Notes under the pieces: generated by a model
Seen by the model: the letters and a program-made list of their open reading frames with translations, nothing else
What the model was told of the DNA's origin: nothing
Database searches by the model: none
Made by a program: the position numbers and the translations under genes
Assembly (NCBI GenBank): GCA_916613615.1
Contig: OU744726.1
Location: 56,560,987 to 56,624,986, forward strand
Source: Steromphala cineraria
Taxonomy: Eukaryota > Mollusca > Gastropoda > Trochida > Trochidae
Length of the DNA stretch: 64,000 nt
Direction: 5' to 3'
Shown here: one piece after another, positions 45,535-55,873 of the stretch
How the letters are laid out: the number at the start of each line of letters is the position of its first letter
How positions within the stretch are numbered: position 1 is the stretch's first letter

Positions 45535-47760
45535 TTTTATTTAAACGCGAGCGCTGAATGTCCCGCCTTGTCAATCGTTCACTCAATGCATTTCATCGCT
45601 TCACGAAAAATAAATTTCATGTTTCAAAACATAACGTTATGGATGATTATTTACGTTTAAAGGTGTCTTTCAAAGAAAGTAAGCCTATCGACATAGAGCC
45701 TAAAGTATGATAAAACATAATGAAAATTATGAACTTGTAGCTGAGATCAATTCTAAATTTATCAGAAACTTTCGGCTGTAGTTCGATCATTTTTCAAATT
45801 ATTCTTGCAACATGCAATTAACCTGAAAGTCAATGGGAAATTCGTCGGGTTTAAACTAAATTTGCGGGTATTGGAAAGCAATGGATCCCGGAAAGTTTAC
45901 GCAACTATTTATCTTCTAGTTAATGACTGGCTCTTGTATTAAATTCGCCGTCAGCTATCTTTTAAAACAACATAAATTTGAATAACCATATTAATGTTTA
46001 AAAATTTATATCATAATTGAGATAGGAAAAATGTCGAAATTTTAGCGGAACTAACGAGATGATTTACTATGTACATGTAGTGTACTGTTAACTATCAAAA
46101 TAAAGAGCAAAGAACATGCGTCTCCGATTGGAACAATTTATTCAAATAAAAATCCCCGTCCCCGTCCTCCCTAACCTAAATCTCCTGGATCTATATAGTG
46201 GACATAAACGGGTACCCCAAAGCTTGCCTTTTTAAAGGCTTTTCTTGTTTTTTATGATAGTACATTCATACCACGAGAACTTTCGTTGCTGAGTATACAG
46301 CAGATGTTCATTCTGTTACCATTTCAACCATCAACCTATAAAGACCAACCTTATTACACCCACATTAAACACACTTATGGTATATGTCACTCACTTACGA
46401 GTCATCGTCATGATATGACACTGATTGTCATAACTAGCGAGGGTATTATAGACCATCAGGCTAAGATAACGAGATATTCATGTCAGGAATACCAGCAATG
46501 TTGGCTACACCGTCATGTCTGAAACCCTGATGATGTGAGCCTTTCCTGCGATGCCTCAATTGTGCTTTCTTCAAGTGTGTCTTTTCATTTTGATTATATA
46601 TCGACTTCTTTTGATATTTGCATTCATGAAGTATTGGTAAACTATTTCAGAGTATACTAAGCAATAAAATGAATGTCGGTAGTTGTAAGTGAGTAGTTCC
46701 ATTCGCCACAAACTTCGGTATTGGTTTAACTTTTATAAACCTTCGAAAACCTTCAAAACACCTCAATCTACAATCACTCCTGAATACATGATAAGACGTG
46801 TGAATTGTGTTGTTGAACTCCTTGTTTCTGGTCTTAAACATTCGACCGAAATCACTGCACAAGCTCATTGCTTGAAAGTGCACGCCAACGGCCGATATCC
46901 TGAAAGGAAATAAAGATTTCATACCTATTGATTTGACATCCAATGTTCAGGCGTTATGATCTTAAACTGTTATATTCTCTCTACCCTATTATGACCACTC
47001 CCTATCCAACTCCTTACCCTAATTCGTGTGCCCACTCCGCTGCCATCTTGATTCGTTATTTTGTCGATAACTGCGAAGTTCCCGAACCAAGTTAATTGCG
47101 GTAGCACAGATATCTTTATCATAACCAATCACTAATATGCGCTACAATGTGTATGACATTCAAGTTCGTGAAGGGCATGAGCAAAGGCATTCAAAAATCC
47201 CCTCTCCGCTTTTAAAAATAAAGTGAGATCAACTTCAACTTGAAATCGCAAATACGCAAATTTCAGTTTGTGCACCCAATTCCAACAGGAATGTATTTAA
47301 GAGTCAATTCCTGTTTACCACAATTAAAGGAAATCCCTAGTCTAACAATTAGACTCTGAAAGGAATTTTTTTCAATAAAGCTAAAATTTAAAAGAAAATG
47401 AATAAATATAAAAATAATGAAAAGGAGACTGAGATTTATTCATGTTCAGCCTGAAATTTAGTTCTCAAACCTTATTATAGATTTGCTTATGCTTTTATTT
47501 CATTTTAGGGTCTGACTGACAGGCTATGTGGTCACCAATACATCGACGATTACGAAAATGTTGACAATCAACAGACATTATGTATCTCCGGGATATTATT
47601 ACAAAGAGGACACGCTTCATCATTCGGTAATTTCGTTTGAGTGATTCTTTCTTTATGTATTAATAAATCAAAACTGGAAGTCTAACAGCCTGCAATCCTT
47701 TGTGCATTTTCAATAGTAGCTAAATACATATCTCAAATCAATCTCAAACAATAATTACAT
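45535..47760. other. AT-rich stretch without a recognised gene
   Basis: No convincing exon. A palindrome, AGTCTAACAATTAGACT (47338-47354), is followed by GAAAGGAAT and CAATAAAG. Similar words occur at about 54075-54110, beyond the 3' end of the retroelement, so this may mark its outer left end. Confidence 0.35.
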
Positions 47761-48034
47761 TTAGCGATCTTCGCTAGATGGGGTTATGGGGAGCTTTACC
47801 GCAACACGCAACAGACATAAACAATCACAACACAACTTCCGACCTGCCTCACTTTCACAACCTGACGTCACTTCCTCCACGTCACTTCCTCTTCTCTCTT
47901 CTCAACCTCTCTTTCCGCACGTGTTTTCTTACAGCTCTTTTTTCGTAGTACTCTTTCTCTCTCTTTTCCCTTGCTATTTTCCTTCATCTGTCGTAGGTCT
48001 TTTCCCTCGTCTTTACTCTTCTTTCCGATTCATC

Positions 48035-49060
48035 ATGCCACCTAAAAGGACCGCTGCCCTCAACCATAAGCTTGTGAACAAGCGCGCCAGGTCGGCACAA
48101 CCACGAGGGGAGACATCGACGGCGGGGGGTAGGGTCGTGGAACAGCCCGTTCCTGCGGCGCTGCCTCCCCCAAATCTTTCAGGTAATAATTTCAATTCAT
48201 TCCCAATCGTTGATTTCCCAGCAATTGATATTCAATCCCAAGCTTTGCTTAACGATAACTTCCCTTCGCAGATACAAGACACAGGGCTTAATGTCTCATA
48301 TTCAACACCAATCCATAACAATAACATCCAATCGCAGACGGAAAAACTAGGCGATTCGGTCAAAACAAGCCTGAGAGAAAAAATAGTAAAAGGGGAATTT
48401 GTGGAATTTAGATCTCTCCTCCCAATCGAAGGTGAACAAGGCACAGAAAATGTCAAATTTTCCATGGAGTTAGATGCTTCAGGCCAGGTAGTATTCAAGC
48501 CTACCACTCAAGATACAAAACCCCTCAGCATAGGCCAATGGACATCATCGTTTCACACCTACATGAGTGTTTACCTTGAAGCTCACCCAAGCAAAGTGCA
48601 AGACATGCTCACATATGCAGAGACCATTAGAGGTGCGGCTTCTCGATTTGGAGGTAATGCTTGGTCACAGTACGACATACAGTTCAGGCGTCGGATGGAG
48701 AGGTACCCGACAAGGTCATGGGGCGTGATCGACAGTCATTTATGGTTACAGCTTATGTTGCCAAATCAATTAAAAACTTCGGCAAGTAAGACTACACAAG
48801 GGCCGACATATGCCACACAAAGTTACAGGCAAAGTCAACAGCGCGATCTCCCCTGTTGGGACTTCAACACCAAGGGATGCCACAGACAAAACTGCCTTTA
48901 TACACATAAATGTACGACATGTAATCGTATAGGCCACAGCTCCATTACTTGCTTTCGAGCAAAAGGGGGAAACCCCCCCCCCCCCCCCCCCCCAAAAAAA
49001 ACAACTCAAGGTGACACAAGACAAGCCCAACGTGGCCACTATGGCAACAACACCAATTAA
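48035..49060 (+). CDS. Gag-like protein of the YR retrotransposon
   Basis: 341 aa from the ATG at 48035, preferred over the more upstream in-frame Met because that leader is pyrimidine-rich and low in protein character. The N-terminus is basic (MPPKRTAALNHKLVNKRARS), suggesting nucleic-acid binding or nuclear entry. The middle region, WTSSFHTYMSVYLEAHPSKV and YDIQFRRRMERYP, is the conserved helical capsid-like core of Ngaro/DIRS gag. The C-terminus has a CCHC-like cluster (CTTCNRIGHSSITC), preceded by a C-x8-C-type CLYTHKC stretch that may form a second finger. A run of about 20 C followed by A's (about 48970-48998) encodes the Pro/Lys tract before the end. Its exact length, and so the reading frame beyond it, may be uncertain. 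It overlaps the next frame by ~50 nt in +1. Confidence 0.75.
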   Translation: MPPKRTAALNHKLVNKRARSAQPRGETSTAGGRVVEQPVPAALPPPNLSGNNFNSFPIVDFPAIDIQSQALLNDNFPSQIQDTGLNVSYSTPIHNNNIQSQTEKLGDSVKTSLREKIVKGEFVEFRSLLPIEGEQGTENVKFSMELDASGQVVFKPTTQDTKPLSIGQWTSSFHTYMSVYLEAHPSKVQDMLTYAETIRGAASRFGGNAWSQYDIQFRRRMERYPTRSWGVIDSHLWLQLMLPNQLKTSASKTTQGPTYATQSYRQSQQRDLPCWDFNTKGCHRQNCLYTHKCTTCNRIGHSSITCFRAKGGNPPPPPPPKKTTQGDTRQAQRGHYGNNTN

Positions 49061-49856
49061 TCTTCCACAGTTGGAAAAATGGTTACATCGCTACAAGCAA
49101 ACTCAACCTAGGGATAGCAGCATAATTTTCCATGGCTTTGCACAAGGTTTTAATTTACAGTATAATGGCCCACAAGGTCCAAGAGAATCAAGAAACTTAA
49201 AGTCAGCGATAGCACAGCCACAAGAGGTCCAAAGCAAGCTAAACAAGGAGATTCAAGCTGGTCGCATGGCAGGACCTTTCAAGCAACTACCTATCAAGAA
49301 CCTAATCGCATCACCAATTGGCCTAGTCCCAAAAAAGCTTTCACAAGACGGTGTGGCTGATTTCCGCCTGATACACCATTTGTCTTATCCAGAGGGACAG
49401 TCAATTAACCACTATATCCCTTCAGAGCATTGTTCAGTTCATTACAGCACATTCGACGAGGCAGTACAAATGATACAAAGCCTGGGTAACGCTACAGTCG
49501 ACATAAAATCAGCCTTTAGACTACTACCAATCTCACCACAACAATTCCAGCTCCTGGGCATCAAATTTCAAGGTGACTACTATATAGACAAGTGCCTTCC
49601 CTTTGGCTGTTCAATATCCTGTGCGCTGTTCGAAAAGTTCAGTACATTCTTGGAATGGGCAATAAAAACAATAACAGCCTCAAACTCAGTCTCTCATTAC
49701 TTGGACGATTTCATAATGGCCGCAACAAGCTATCAGCAATGTGAGAACATCCTTGCCAAATCATTCGCTTTGATGTCACAACTAGGCGTCCCAGTTGCAC
49801 AGGAAAAAAACTGTCAGACCCACGACATGTTTAGATTATCTTGGCCTCACCATTGA
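49011..49856 (+). CDS. Reverse transcriptase of the YR retrotransposon (5' part, frameshifted)
   Basis: Encodes the RT fingers and palm: GLVPKKLSQDGVADFRLIHH, then DIKSAFRLLPISPQQF with the first catalytic Asp, CLPFGCSISCALFEKF, and the catalytic SHYLDDFIMA (Y-x-D-D type). The frame fails at a run of seven A (about 49803-49809). The expected family sequence continues in the frame of the next entry. One base too many in that run explains the break, either as true decay or as a homopolymer error. The start overlaps the end of gag. Confidence 0.85.
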   Translation: MTQDKPNVATMATTPINLPQLEKWLHRYKQTQPRDSSIIFHGFAQGFNLQYNGPQGPRESRNLKSAIAQPQEVQSKLNKEIQAGRMAGPFKQLPIKNLIASPIGLVPKKLSQDGVADFRLIHHLSYPEGQSINHYIPSEHCSVHYSTFDEAVQMIQSLGNATVDIKSAFRLLPISPQQFQLLGIKFQGDYYIDKCLPFGCSISCALFEKFSTFLEWAIKTITASNSVSHYLDDFIMAATSYQQCENILAKSFALMSQLGVPVAQEKNCQTHDMFRLSWPHH

Positions 49857-50636
49857 TACAAGTAAAGGAGAGATCAGAGTTCCAGACGACAAACTTACAG
49901 ACTTACAGGAACAGCTTAAGGAACTATTATCAACAACAAGTAAAAAGACTACACTAAAAACACTTCAATCAATAGTGGGCAAACTCAATTTCATTTGCAA
50001 GGCAATACCTATGGGCAGGCCCTTCCTGCGTAGGTTAATAGATGCGCAATGTGGGGCTACAAGACCAAACCACAGAATAAGGCTAATTCAAGGCATTCGC
50101 AAAGATATCGAAACATGGCTCCAATTTTTTCAACACTTTAACGGCAAGTTCATTTTCAGAAAAACCAACTGGCTCAGTACAGAAACAGTACAGCTTTACT
50201 CGGACGCAGCAGGGAGCAAAGGATTTGCAGCATATTTCCAAGGACATTGGACAAATGGAGAATGGCCAGCAACATGGGCTGAAAAAGGTTGGCTCAGAGA
50301 CATTACCTTGTTGGAGATTTTCCCAATCACCCTCGCCATACAGATATGGGAGCATCAGCTGGCCAACAATAACATTCTTTCTACTGCGACAACCAGGCAG
50401 TGGTCAGCATAATAAACAAACAAACAGCCAAAGGTAAAGAGGTAATGGTTTTGCTCCGCCGTTTAGTATTATTATGCTTAAACTTTAACATATTGTTTAA
50501 AGCAAAATACATTCCCACACATGACAACATTATAGCTGACTCACTTTCGAGATTTCAGTGGACCAGATTCAGAGGGGCGGCACCGGCGGCAGACCTACTG
50601 GCTACACCAATCCCGCAGGAGGCCTGGGACATTTAA
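49795..50636 (+). CDS. RT thumb and RNase H region of the YR retrotransposon (frameshifted)
   Basis: Continues the RT (CLDYLGLTIDTSKGEIRVPD) into RNase H. The acidic residues are visible as LYSDAAGSKGFAAYF, LLEIFPITLA, CDNQAV and HDNIIADSLSRF. A second frame break lies at about 50375-50380, before CDNQAV, where one T appears to be missing. 50400-50636 carries the rest of RNase H. The last codons end in TAA at 50634-50636, overlapping the ATG of the recombinase by one base (TAATG), an arrangement that suits termination-reinitiation. Confidence 0.8.
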
Positions 50637-51549
50637 TGGCAGAAGCGGACAGGCTGATAGAGGCATCAATGGCGGCCAGCACATGGAGGACATATGCGAC
50701 AGCGGTAGAGGCTTTAAAACAGTTTCGCACTACATATGGTTTGGCCGGGTTGTGGCCGGTACCAATCGACCAACTTTTACAATTTATTGGTCACATGTCA
50801 GTTACTGGTAAGTCCCCTGCCACAGCAAAAACTTATATATCAGCAATAACAACTTACCATAACCTCAATAATTTACATGCTTATACAAACCATTTTCTTG
50901 TTCAGAAAGCCTTGTCAGGGATGACGCGTCTCTCACCACGGCAGGACGTCAGACAACCAATTACAGTTCAAATGCTTGCAGACATCACCTCCGTCTTGGG
51001 TACAGTATGCACTAATGATTATGAAAAATTGCTTTTCAGGGCAGCATACTTGCTAACATTTTTGGGTTTTTCAGAGTGGGCGAAATCGTGGCCTCATCTA
51101 ATAAGGACACCTCTAATCGGGCCTGTCTGCTGTCAGACATTAGACTACCCACTAACAAAGCAAGCATCATGATCAACTTGAGGCAGTCCAAAACAGATCA
51201 GCTTGGCAAGGGGACAAACATCATAATCCAAGCAGCCCCAAACTCTACACTCTGTCCGGTCAAGGCACTCCACGCTTACCTTGAGGCTAGGCCACTGGGC
51301 TCTCCCTTATTGTTTGTGCATTTTAATGGTTCACCACTAACTAGATTTCAGTTTCAGGTGGTACTTAAGAGGTCCATATCATCACTGCCAGGTCGCTTGC
51401 ACATTAATAACTACTCTTCTCATTCCTTTCGCATAGGGGCGGCAACCACAGCGGCAATGCGTGGTATCAGCGACGAGCACATCCAACAGATGGGCAGATG
51501 GAAGTCTAGCGCTTATTTGTCATATATTCGCATTCCTCAAGTAATCTAA
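50636..51549 (+). CDS. Tyrosine recombinase of the YR retrotransposon (frameshifted)
   Basis: Starts MAEADRLIEASMAASTWRTY, an N-terminal SAM-like DNA-binding domain. The catalytic domain shows the first Arg in FRVGEIVASS, then a Lys-containing LRQSKTDQLGKG hairpin. HSFRIGAATTA (H-x-x-R) and the nucleophile Tyr in SAYLSYIRIPQVI follow. A frame break at the T-run about 51060-51075 separates LLTFLG from FRVGEI; one missing T would explain it. The enzyme integrates the circular DNA copy by site-specific recombination without making a target duplication. All catalytic residues can be seen. Confidence 0.85.
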
Positions 51550-51590
51550 CTCATGCACATACTCATTTATTTCTCTATGCTTCAGCCTGG

Positions 51591-52094
51591 TTCCTCGGGG
51601 ACAGCTACTTGGCCCGACTCCAGCAGTCCAGCAAGGCAGATGGAGGCAGAGCAGCGATTACCTGGTCAGCAAAAGGCGGGATGAGGTGGTCCGGATTGCG
51701 TCAGCGGGTCGATCAACTGGTGGCAGCAGAGGGAAATTCGCCCAAGTTCATCCTCATCCATCTGGGATCGAACGACCTCTGCACCACCAACTCCAGGGAC
51801 CTGTTCGACGCGGTAAACCTGGACCTCCTCTACATCAGACTGCGATGCCCGAAATCAGTGCTGGTCTGGTCATCGATACTGCCTCGGCTGGTCTGGAGAG
51901 GGGCCGACAACCACGCCGCTATAGACAACAAGCGGAAGAAGCTGAATAGAAGGATTTCAAACCTTGTGCGAAGCTTGGGGGGCAAGGTGGTCTCCTATAA
52001 TATACCTTTGGACATGTACAGCAGGGACGGTGTCCATCTCAACAGCAGCGGCATGTCAGTTTTTTTGGAGAGGATTGCCCGTGTTGTATGTTGA
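51591..52094 (+). CDS. SGNH/GDSL hydrolase domain of the YR retrotransposon
   Basis: About 167 aa in the -1 frame relative to the recombinase end. The open frame continues upstream without an ATG and overlaps the recombinase C-terminus, so it may be made by frameshifting or from a spliced RNA. Block I is WFLGDSYLARL, with Ser of GDS as nucleophile. Block II Gly is in KGGMRWSGL, block III is HLGSNDLC (G-x-N-D) and block V is DGVHLNSSG (D-x-x-H). The full catalytic set of an SGNH esterase is therefore present. Such domains occur in Ngaro and in some CR1-type LINEs. The substrate in the element's life cycle is unknown. Confidence 0.85.
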   Translation, partial: FLGDSYLARLQQSSKADGGRAAITWSAKGGMRWSGLRQRVDQLVAAEGNSPKFILIHLGSNDLCTTNSRDLFDAVNLDLLYIRLRCPKSVLVWSSILPRLVWRGADNHAAIDNKRKKLNRRISNLVRSLGGKVVSYNIPLDMYSRDGVHLNSSGMSVFLERIARVVC

Positions 52095-52301
52095 CCTCCG
52101 CATACACAGCATGAATCTCCAAGCATGTTGCTCACCTGTTCCTGTTGTACAGACTCTACTTAAACCAATTATCATCCTTAACCAATCTCAGCTGATCATA
52201 TCAATAATATATATGCGTCTCAACGCCAATGAACTCTACAGTATTATGGTATATTTGTTATTCAAACTTATCTCATATCAATCCATATTAAATCTGAGCT
52301 G

Positions 52302-52930
52302 AAGGACATCCAATATTGGCCATAATCATCACCTACAAGTGTTTCTGTGAAGAGTCAAAGTGCTAATGGCTATGTGACATGTATAAATAATATAACTGCG
52401 TATAAGTGACTGCCTGTGATATTCTCCGTCCAGGGCGTGAAGAGTCAAAGTGCTAATGGCTTTGCGTCATGTATAAATAATATAACTGTATAAGTGACTG
52501 CCTGTGATACTCTCCGTCCAGGGCAAGTGATGCCTCACAACCTACTTCAGGACATCATCTCCTTCACGTTGATTCCGCGTAAAGGACATCAAATATAGGT
52601 CATAATTATCACCTATATGGTATCTGTGAAGAGTCAAAGTGTTAATTTCTATGTGATGTGTATAAATCATATAACTGTGTATAACTCTGCCTGCGATACT
52701 CTGCTCCGTCCAAGGCAAGCGATGCTTCACAACCAACTCAGGACTTCATCTCCTTTACGTTGATTCCACGTAAAGGACATCTAATATAGCTCATAATCAT
52801 TACCTATACAAGTAGCTGTGAAGAGTCAAAGTACTTATTGCTATGTGACATGTATAAATCATATATTTCATATAACTGTGTATACCTTATGCCTGTGATA
52901 TTCTCTCCTCCAAGGCATTATGCTTCACAA
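52302..52930 (+). repeat. ~190-bp imperfect tandem repeats in the retroelement 3' region
   Basis: GTGAAGAGTCAAAGTGCTAA starts at about 52347, 52437, 52626 and 52818. Each is followed by TATGTGACATGTATAAAT and a GCCTGTGATATTCTC..CCAGGGC stretch. AAGGACATC..AATATAGG..CATAATCATCACCTA precedes three of them. The second copy is shortened. These could be the B-type split repeats of the element, but only one side is seen. Confidence 0.75.
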
Positions 52931-53529
52931 CCAATTTTTATGATGTGTCTATCCCACTTTCCTCGGGTAATATATATAAACTGTGTAGTCTTATTCACCC
53001 TGTGAAGAGCATTGCATCCTTAGTTGGTGATGCAACATTAATACTGCTTTATCCAAAACAGTGACTTTACTATTCTATTCCAAAGTTTGGAAAAGCTGTC
53101 AAGCTGCCGAGGGAAGGAAATGCTTCTTAATCTGAATCTCATTATTATTCTTCCATCAGCCAACTCAACTTAATTTATCCTTACATCCTCTCATTCAAAA
53201 ATGTAAGTTCATCCTTAACAATACCACCCCATCCAATTTACTTCAAATATTTCAAATGTCAAACACAATAACCTTTATTGCAATTCCTCATTCCATATCC
53301 CAAATATTATGCAATTTTCATGTATGATTCCTTTTCCTTGCTGCTTTGACCCAATATCCTGCTTCTTTCTTCTGCTTCAGCTTCATTTCAACATAAACCC
53401 CCTCTTTTCCATAACTAAATCCATTACACACACACACTTCTTTTAATCACTCCCCTCCATACATCTTATTCATACTGCACTTCATACCTTCCATAGCTAA
53501 ACATTCCACAAACATAATACATACTTTCA

Positions 53530-54000
53530 TTAACCGCACAGTGTGGCTGACGGGCCTGCCTCGCCAACAAATAGCGGCGAGGGTGGCCCGTTTGGCTTGG
53601 CATTGACGAGGTCTCACGATAGGCAGCCGGCCTTGGTATGGTTTTTGGGGCAACCCACTAGCCCAAAGCTGCCCCTGCTGATATCCGTTGGGGTCGTGAA
53701 ATATATCTTGGCTTGCTCTCGCCCGCGTTTGGGCAAATGCTTCGGCACGCTGCTACCTCCCATGCTTCGGGAATAGGCTGTTTAGCGTGGGACCTCGACA
53801 CTGTCACCCTCACTGTGCCCTTTTAATCCACAATTCATCTTCTTCTTTATTTCCTGCATACCTGCCCCTCCGACTCGGGGCGGCGGGTGGCGGCGACTCG
53901 CGGTTCCCAGACTAAGTAACATCACATCAATTATCATATAAGGTCTGGGTTCCGTGCGCCGCTGCCGCCTGCCGCCCTGCGCCGGTGGGGCCCCTCTATA
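53530..54000 (+). other. GC-rich strongly structured 3' region of the retroelement
   Basis: GC-rich DNA in an AT-rich setting. CCTCGCCAACAAATAGCGGC then GAGG can form a hairpin at about 53558-53581. At 53877-53995, GGCGGCGGGTGGCGGC and CCCAGAC pair with GTCTGGG and GCCGCTGCCGCCTGCCGCC to give a ~110-bp stem-loop. No gene recognised. A structural or regulatory role in the RNA is inferred. Confidence 0.6.
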
Positions 54001-54118
54001 AACACTTCAGGTACGTCTCCACATAATACACTATTCCAATATTCTTAGAATCTCCCCCGCAAAGCCTATTGTCTAACAGTTAAGCTTTGCGAAGGAATCA
54101 ATAAGGACGATTACTTTA

Positions 54119-54490
54119 GTGGATGAACCTAGCTCTGTGTGGTCCGTAACATCACCTGCACGCTGGACAACAGGAAAGCCAGTGGATGAGCCTAGCTCTG
54201 TGTGGTCAGTAACATCACCTGCACGCTGGACAACAGGAAAGCCAGTGGATGAGCCTAGCTCTGTGTGGTCCGTAACATCACCTGCACGCTGGACAACAGG
54301 AAAGCCAGTGGATGAGCCTAGCTCTGTGTAACATCACCTGCACGCTGGACAACAGGAAAGCCAGTGGATGAGCCTAGCTCTGTGTAGTCCGTAACATCAC
54401 CTGCACGCTGGACAACAGGAAAGCCAGTGGATGAGCCTAGCTCTGTAAAGTCCGTACCATCACCTGCACGCTGGACAAAAGGAAACCAGA
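54119..54490 (+). repeat. 63-bp minisatellite, six copies
   Basis: GTGGATGAGCCTAGCTCTGT starts at 54119, 54182, 54245, 54308, 54364 and 54427. The fourth unit lacks seven bases. Units are nearly identical, and 63 being a multiple of three leaves open frames on both strands (21-residue period, DEPSSVWSVTSPARWTTGKPV). It lies ~800 bp upstream of the first recognised ninjurin exon. GAAAAAAAG|GTAAAT at about 54515-54527 could be a donor, so it might be part of a 5' UTR exon. Confidence 0.9.
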
Positions 54491-55282
54491 GAGGTGGGAT
54501 GACAGGCAAGTTGAAAAAAAGGTAAATATTGACCAATGTCACCAAACTATCAATTCAGTATTCCTTTTTTTACTATTTTATATATAGAAAAACGTTTTGT
54601 TTGTTTTTAATCAACAACGTTCATGTCCGGTCGTATTTGTTTACATACTTTCTTGATGTATAGCAAGGTTCTCAATATAAATAGTGTTTTTATGTGTGTA
54701 TTCCAACTAATGACCTCGAGCTGTTCATAAACAAATGATTGTATAACAATTGTATCTGGAAACACAATCTAGTTAAATCAGTTTTAACTGTGATGTTTTT
54801 ATCATTAGCGTCAATTCAAAACTATGTTAATGGACAAATTCCCTTTAAATGAAATCATTCAAAACAGAATCTAAAATATTTTATCAATAAGGTGAGACCA
54901 TTAACGAGTTCAACTTCTAAATTGAGAGGTCCGTCTGGTGTGACGTCATGAGATGTCCTTCCACTCCGTCAGAACTATTTACGTTGATGACGTTGTCATT
55001 GTATTTGATCATATTGAAGAATACTGCGCACATGGTATAGAAAGGCTGTTTGGGCACATATCAATGGCACTTGGCAACTCTTATCAGCAGCCCGATATGT
55101 ATACAGTCATGTGTGATAGGTGTTCAGGCTTTATTGTGGTGCTAAATGATTGATGACGTGGAACAGTGATTACGCGATACATATGTAAGCTCTGTGTGCT
55201 ATAGGCCTTTAAAGCATCACACAATGCTAATTTTGTTGAATTGTCTGTTCTGTAGAAAACGCAACCGAAATCGTTCAAGAAA

Positions 55283-55873
55283 ATGCCAAGGAAAGGAAAA
55301 GGAGGACCAGCTCCTGCTCCACAGGTGAATTTATTTAGCAGTTACCATTTGTATTTTAAATTTATTGATTATCAAATTTCATTGATTCTGTAACCAAAAC
55401 ATTTGAATGAGATAATTGGAACACGAAATTTGGTAAATTCAATTGAGAACATAGTATTTTGGTAAGTCTCGTATCAAAGTAACTTTGGCCCCCCCTCAAT
55501 GCAAACTACCCTTGTTCCCCAGACTACAGCTGTGTCTGTGAGGTCAGGAGCCTACTCCACCAGGAAGACGGTGGCGCAAGGCATGCTGGACTTTGCGCTG
55601 CTGATGGCGAACGCGTCCCAGCTGAAGGTGCTTGTGACGTCACGCACTGTCACACGTGACGCCATGTACGTGACGTTGTTGACGCTGATTGGTCTGTCTG
55701 TGCTGCTGCAGGTTCTAACAGGAATTATCATCGTCGTGCTGGGGGCTATGGACGTGCAGGATGAGTCTGGTCACATTCGCGCCAACAGACTCAACAACAC
55801 CATCGTCGGTCTCATACTCTTCATCACCATCATCAACGTCTTCATCGCCGCCTTTGGTATGGACTTCACTTGA
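55283..55873 (+). CDS. NINJ: Ninjurin (NINJ1/NINJ2-like)
   Basis: Two coding exons, 55283-55324 and 55523-55873, make 130 aa. The first is part of an exon starting at 55256 after acceptor TTCTGTAG, and ends at CACAG|GTGAAT. The second acceptor is TTGTTCCCCAG. Exon 1 encodes a basic, Gly/Pro-rich tail (MPRKGKGGPAPAPQ). Exon 2 encodes the ninjurin domain: YSTRKTVAQGMLDFALLMAN and ASQLKVL (the amphipathic helices), TM1 around YVTLLTLIGLSVLLQVLTGI, LNNTIVGLILFITIINVF (TM2), and a short AAFGMDFT end. Ninjurins are small plasma-membrane proteins. NINJ1 oligomerises through the N-terminal amphipathic helices to rupture membranes during lytic cell death, and was first named for cell adhesion after nerve injury. 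The N-terminal extracellular tail is shorter than in vertebrates. The ATG is preceded by in-frame codons back to the acceptor, so an upstream coding exon cannot be excluded. No AATAAA was seen nearby. Confidence 0.88.

Larger units (their letters stand above)
47770..54110 (+). mobile_element. Ngaro/DIRS-type tyrosine-recombinase retrotransposon
   Basis: The coding order is gag with zinc knuckle, reverse transcriptase, RNase H, tyrosine recombinase, then an SGNH hydrolase, all on the + strand. There is no DDE integrase, aspartic protease or LTR. A recombinase in place of an integrase defines the YR retroelements, and the SGNH hydrolase is known from some Ngaro elements. A pyrimidine-rich leader (about 47840-48030) precedes gag. 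The 3' part (52.1-54.1 kb) is non-coding and repeat-rich. The outer ends are estimates: I could not find the A1-B1-A2-B2 split repeats expected of this class. Confidence 0.8.

Noticed and set aside
54119..54545. Repeat protein encoded by the 63-bp array
   Set aside because: Both strands are open only because the unit is in-frame. Indels at about 54330 break the frame, and there is no start context or splice support.
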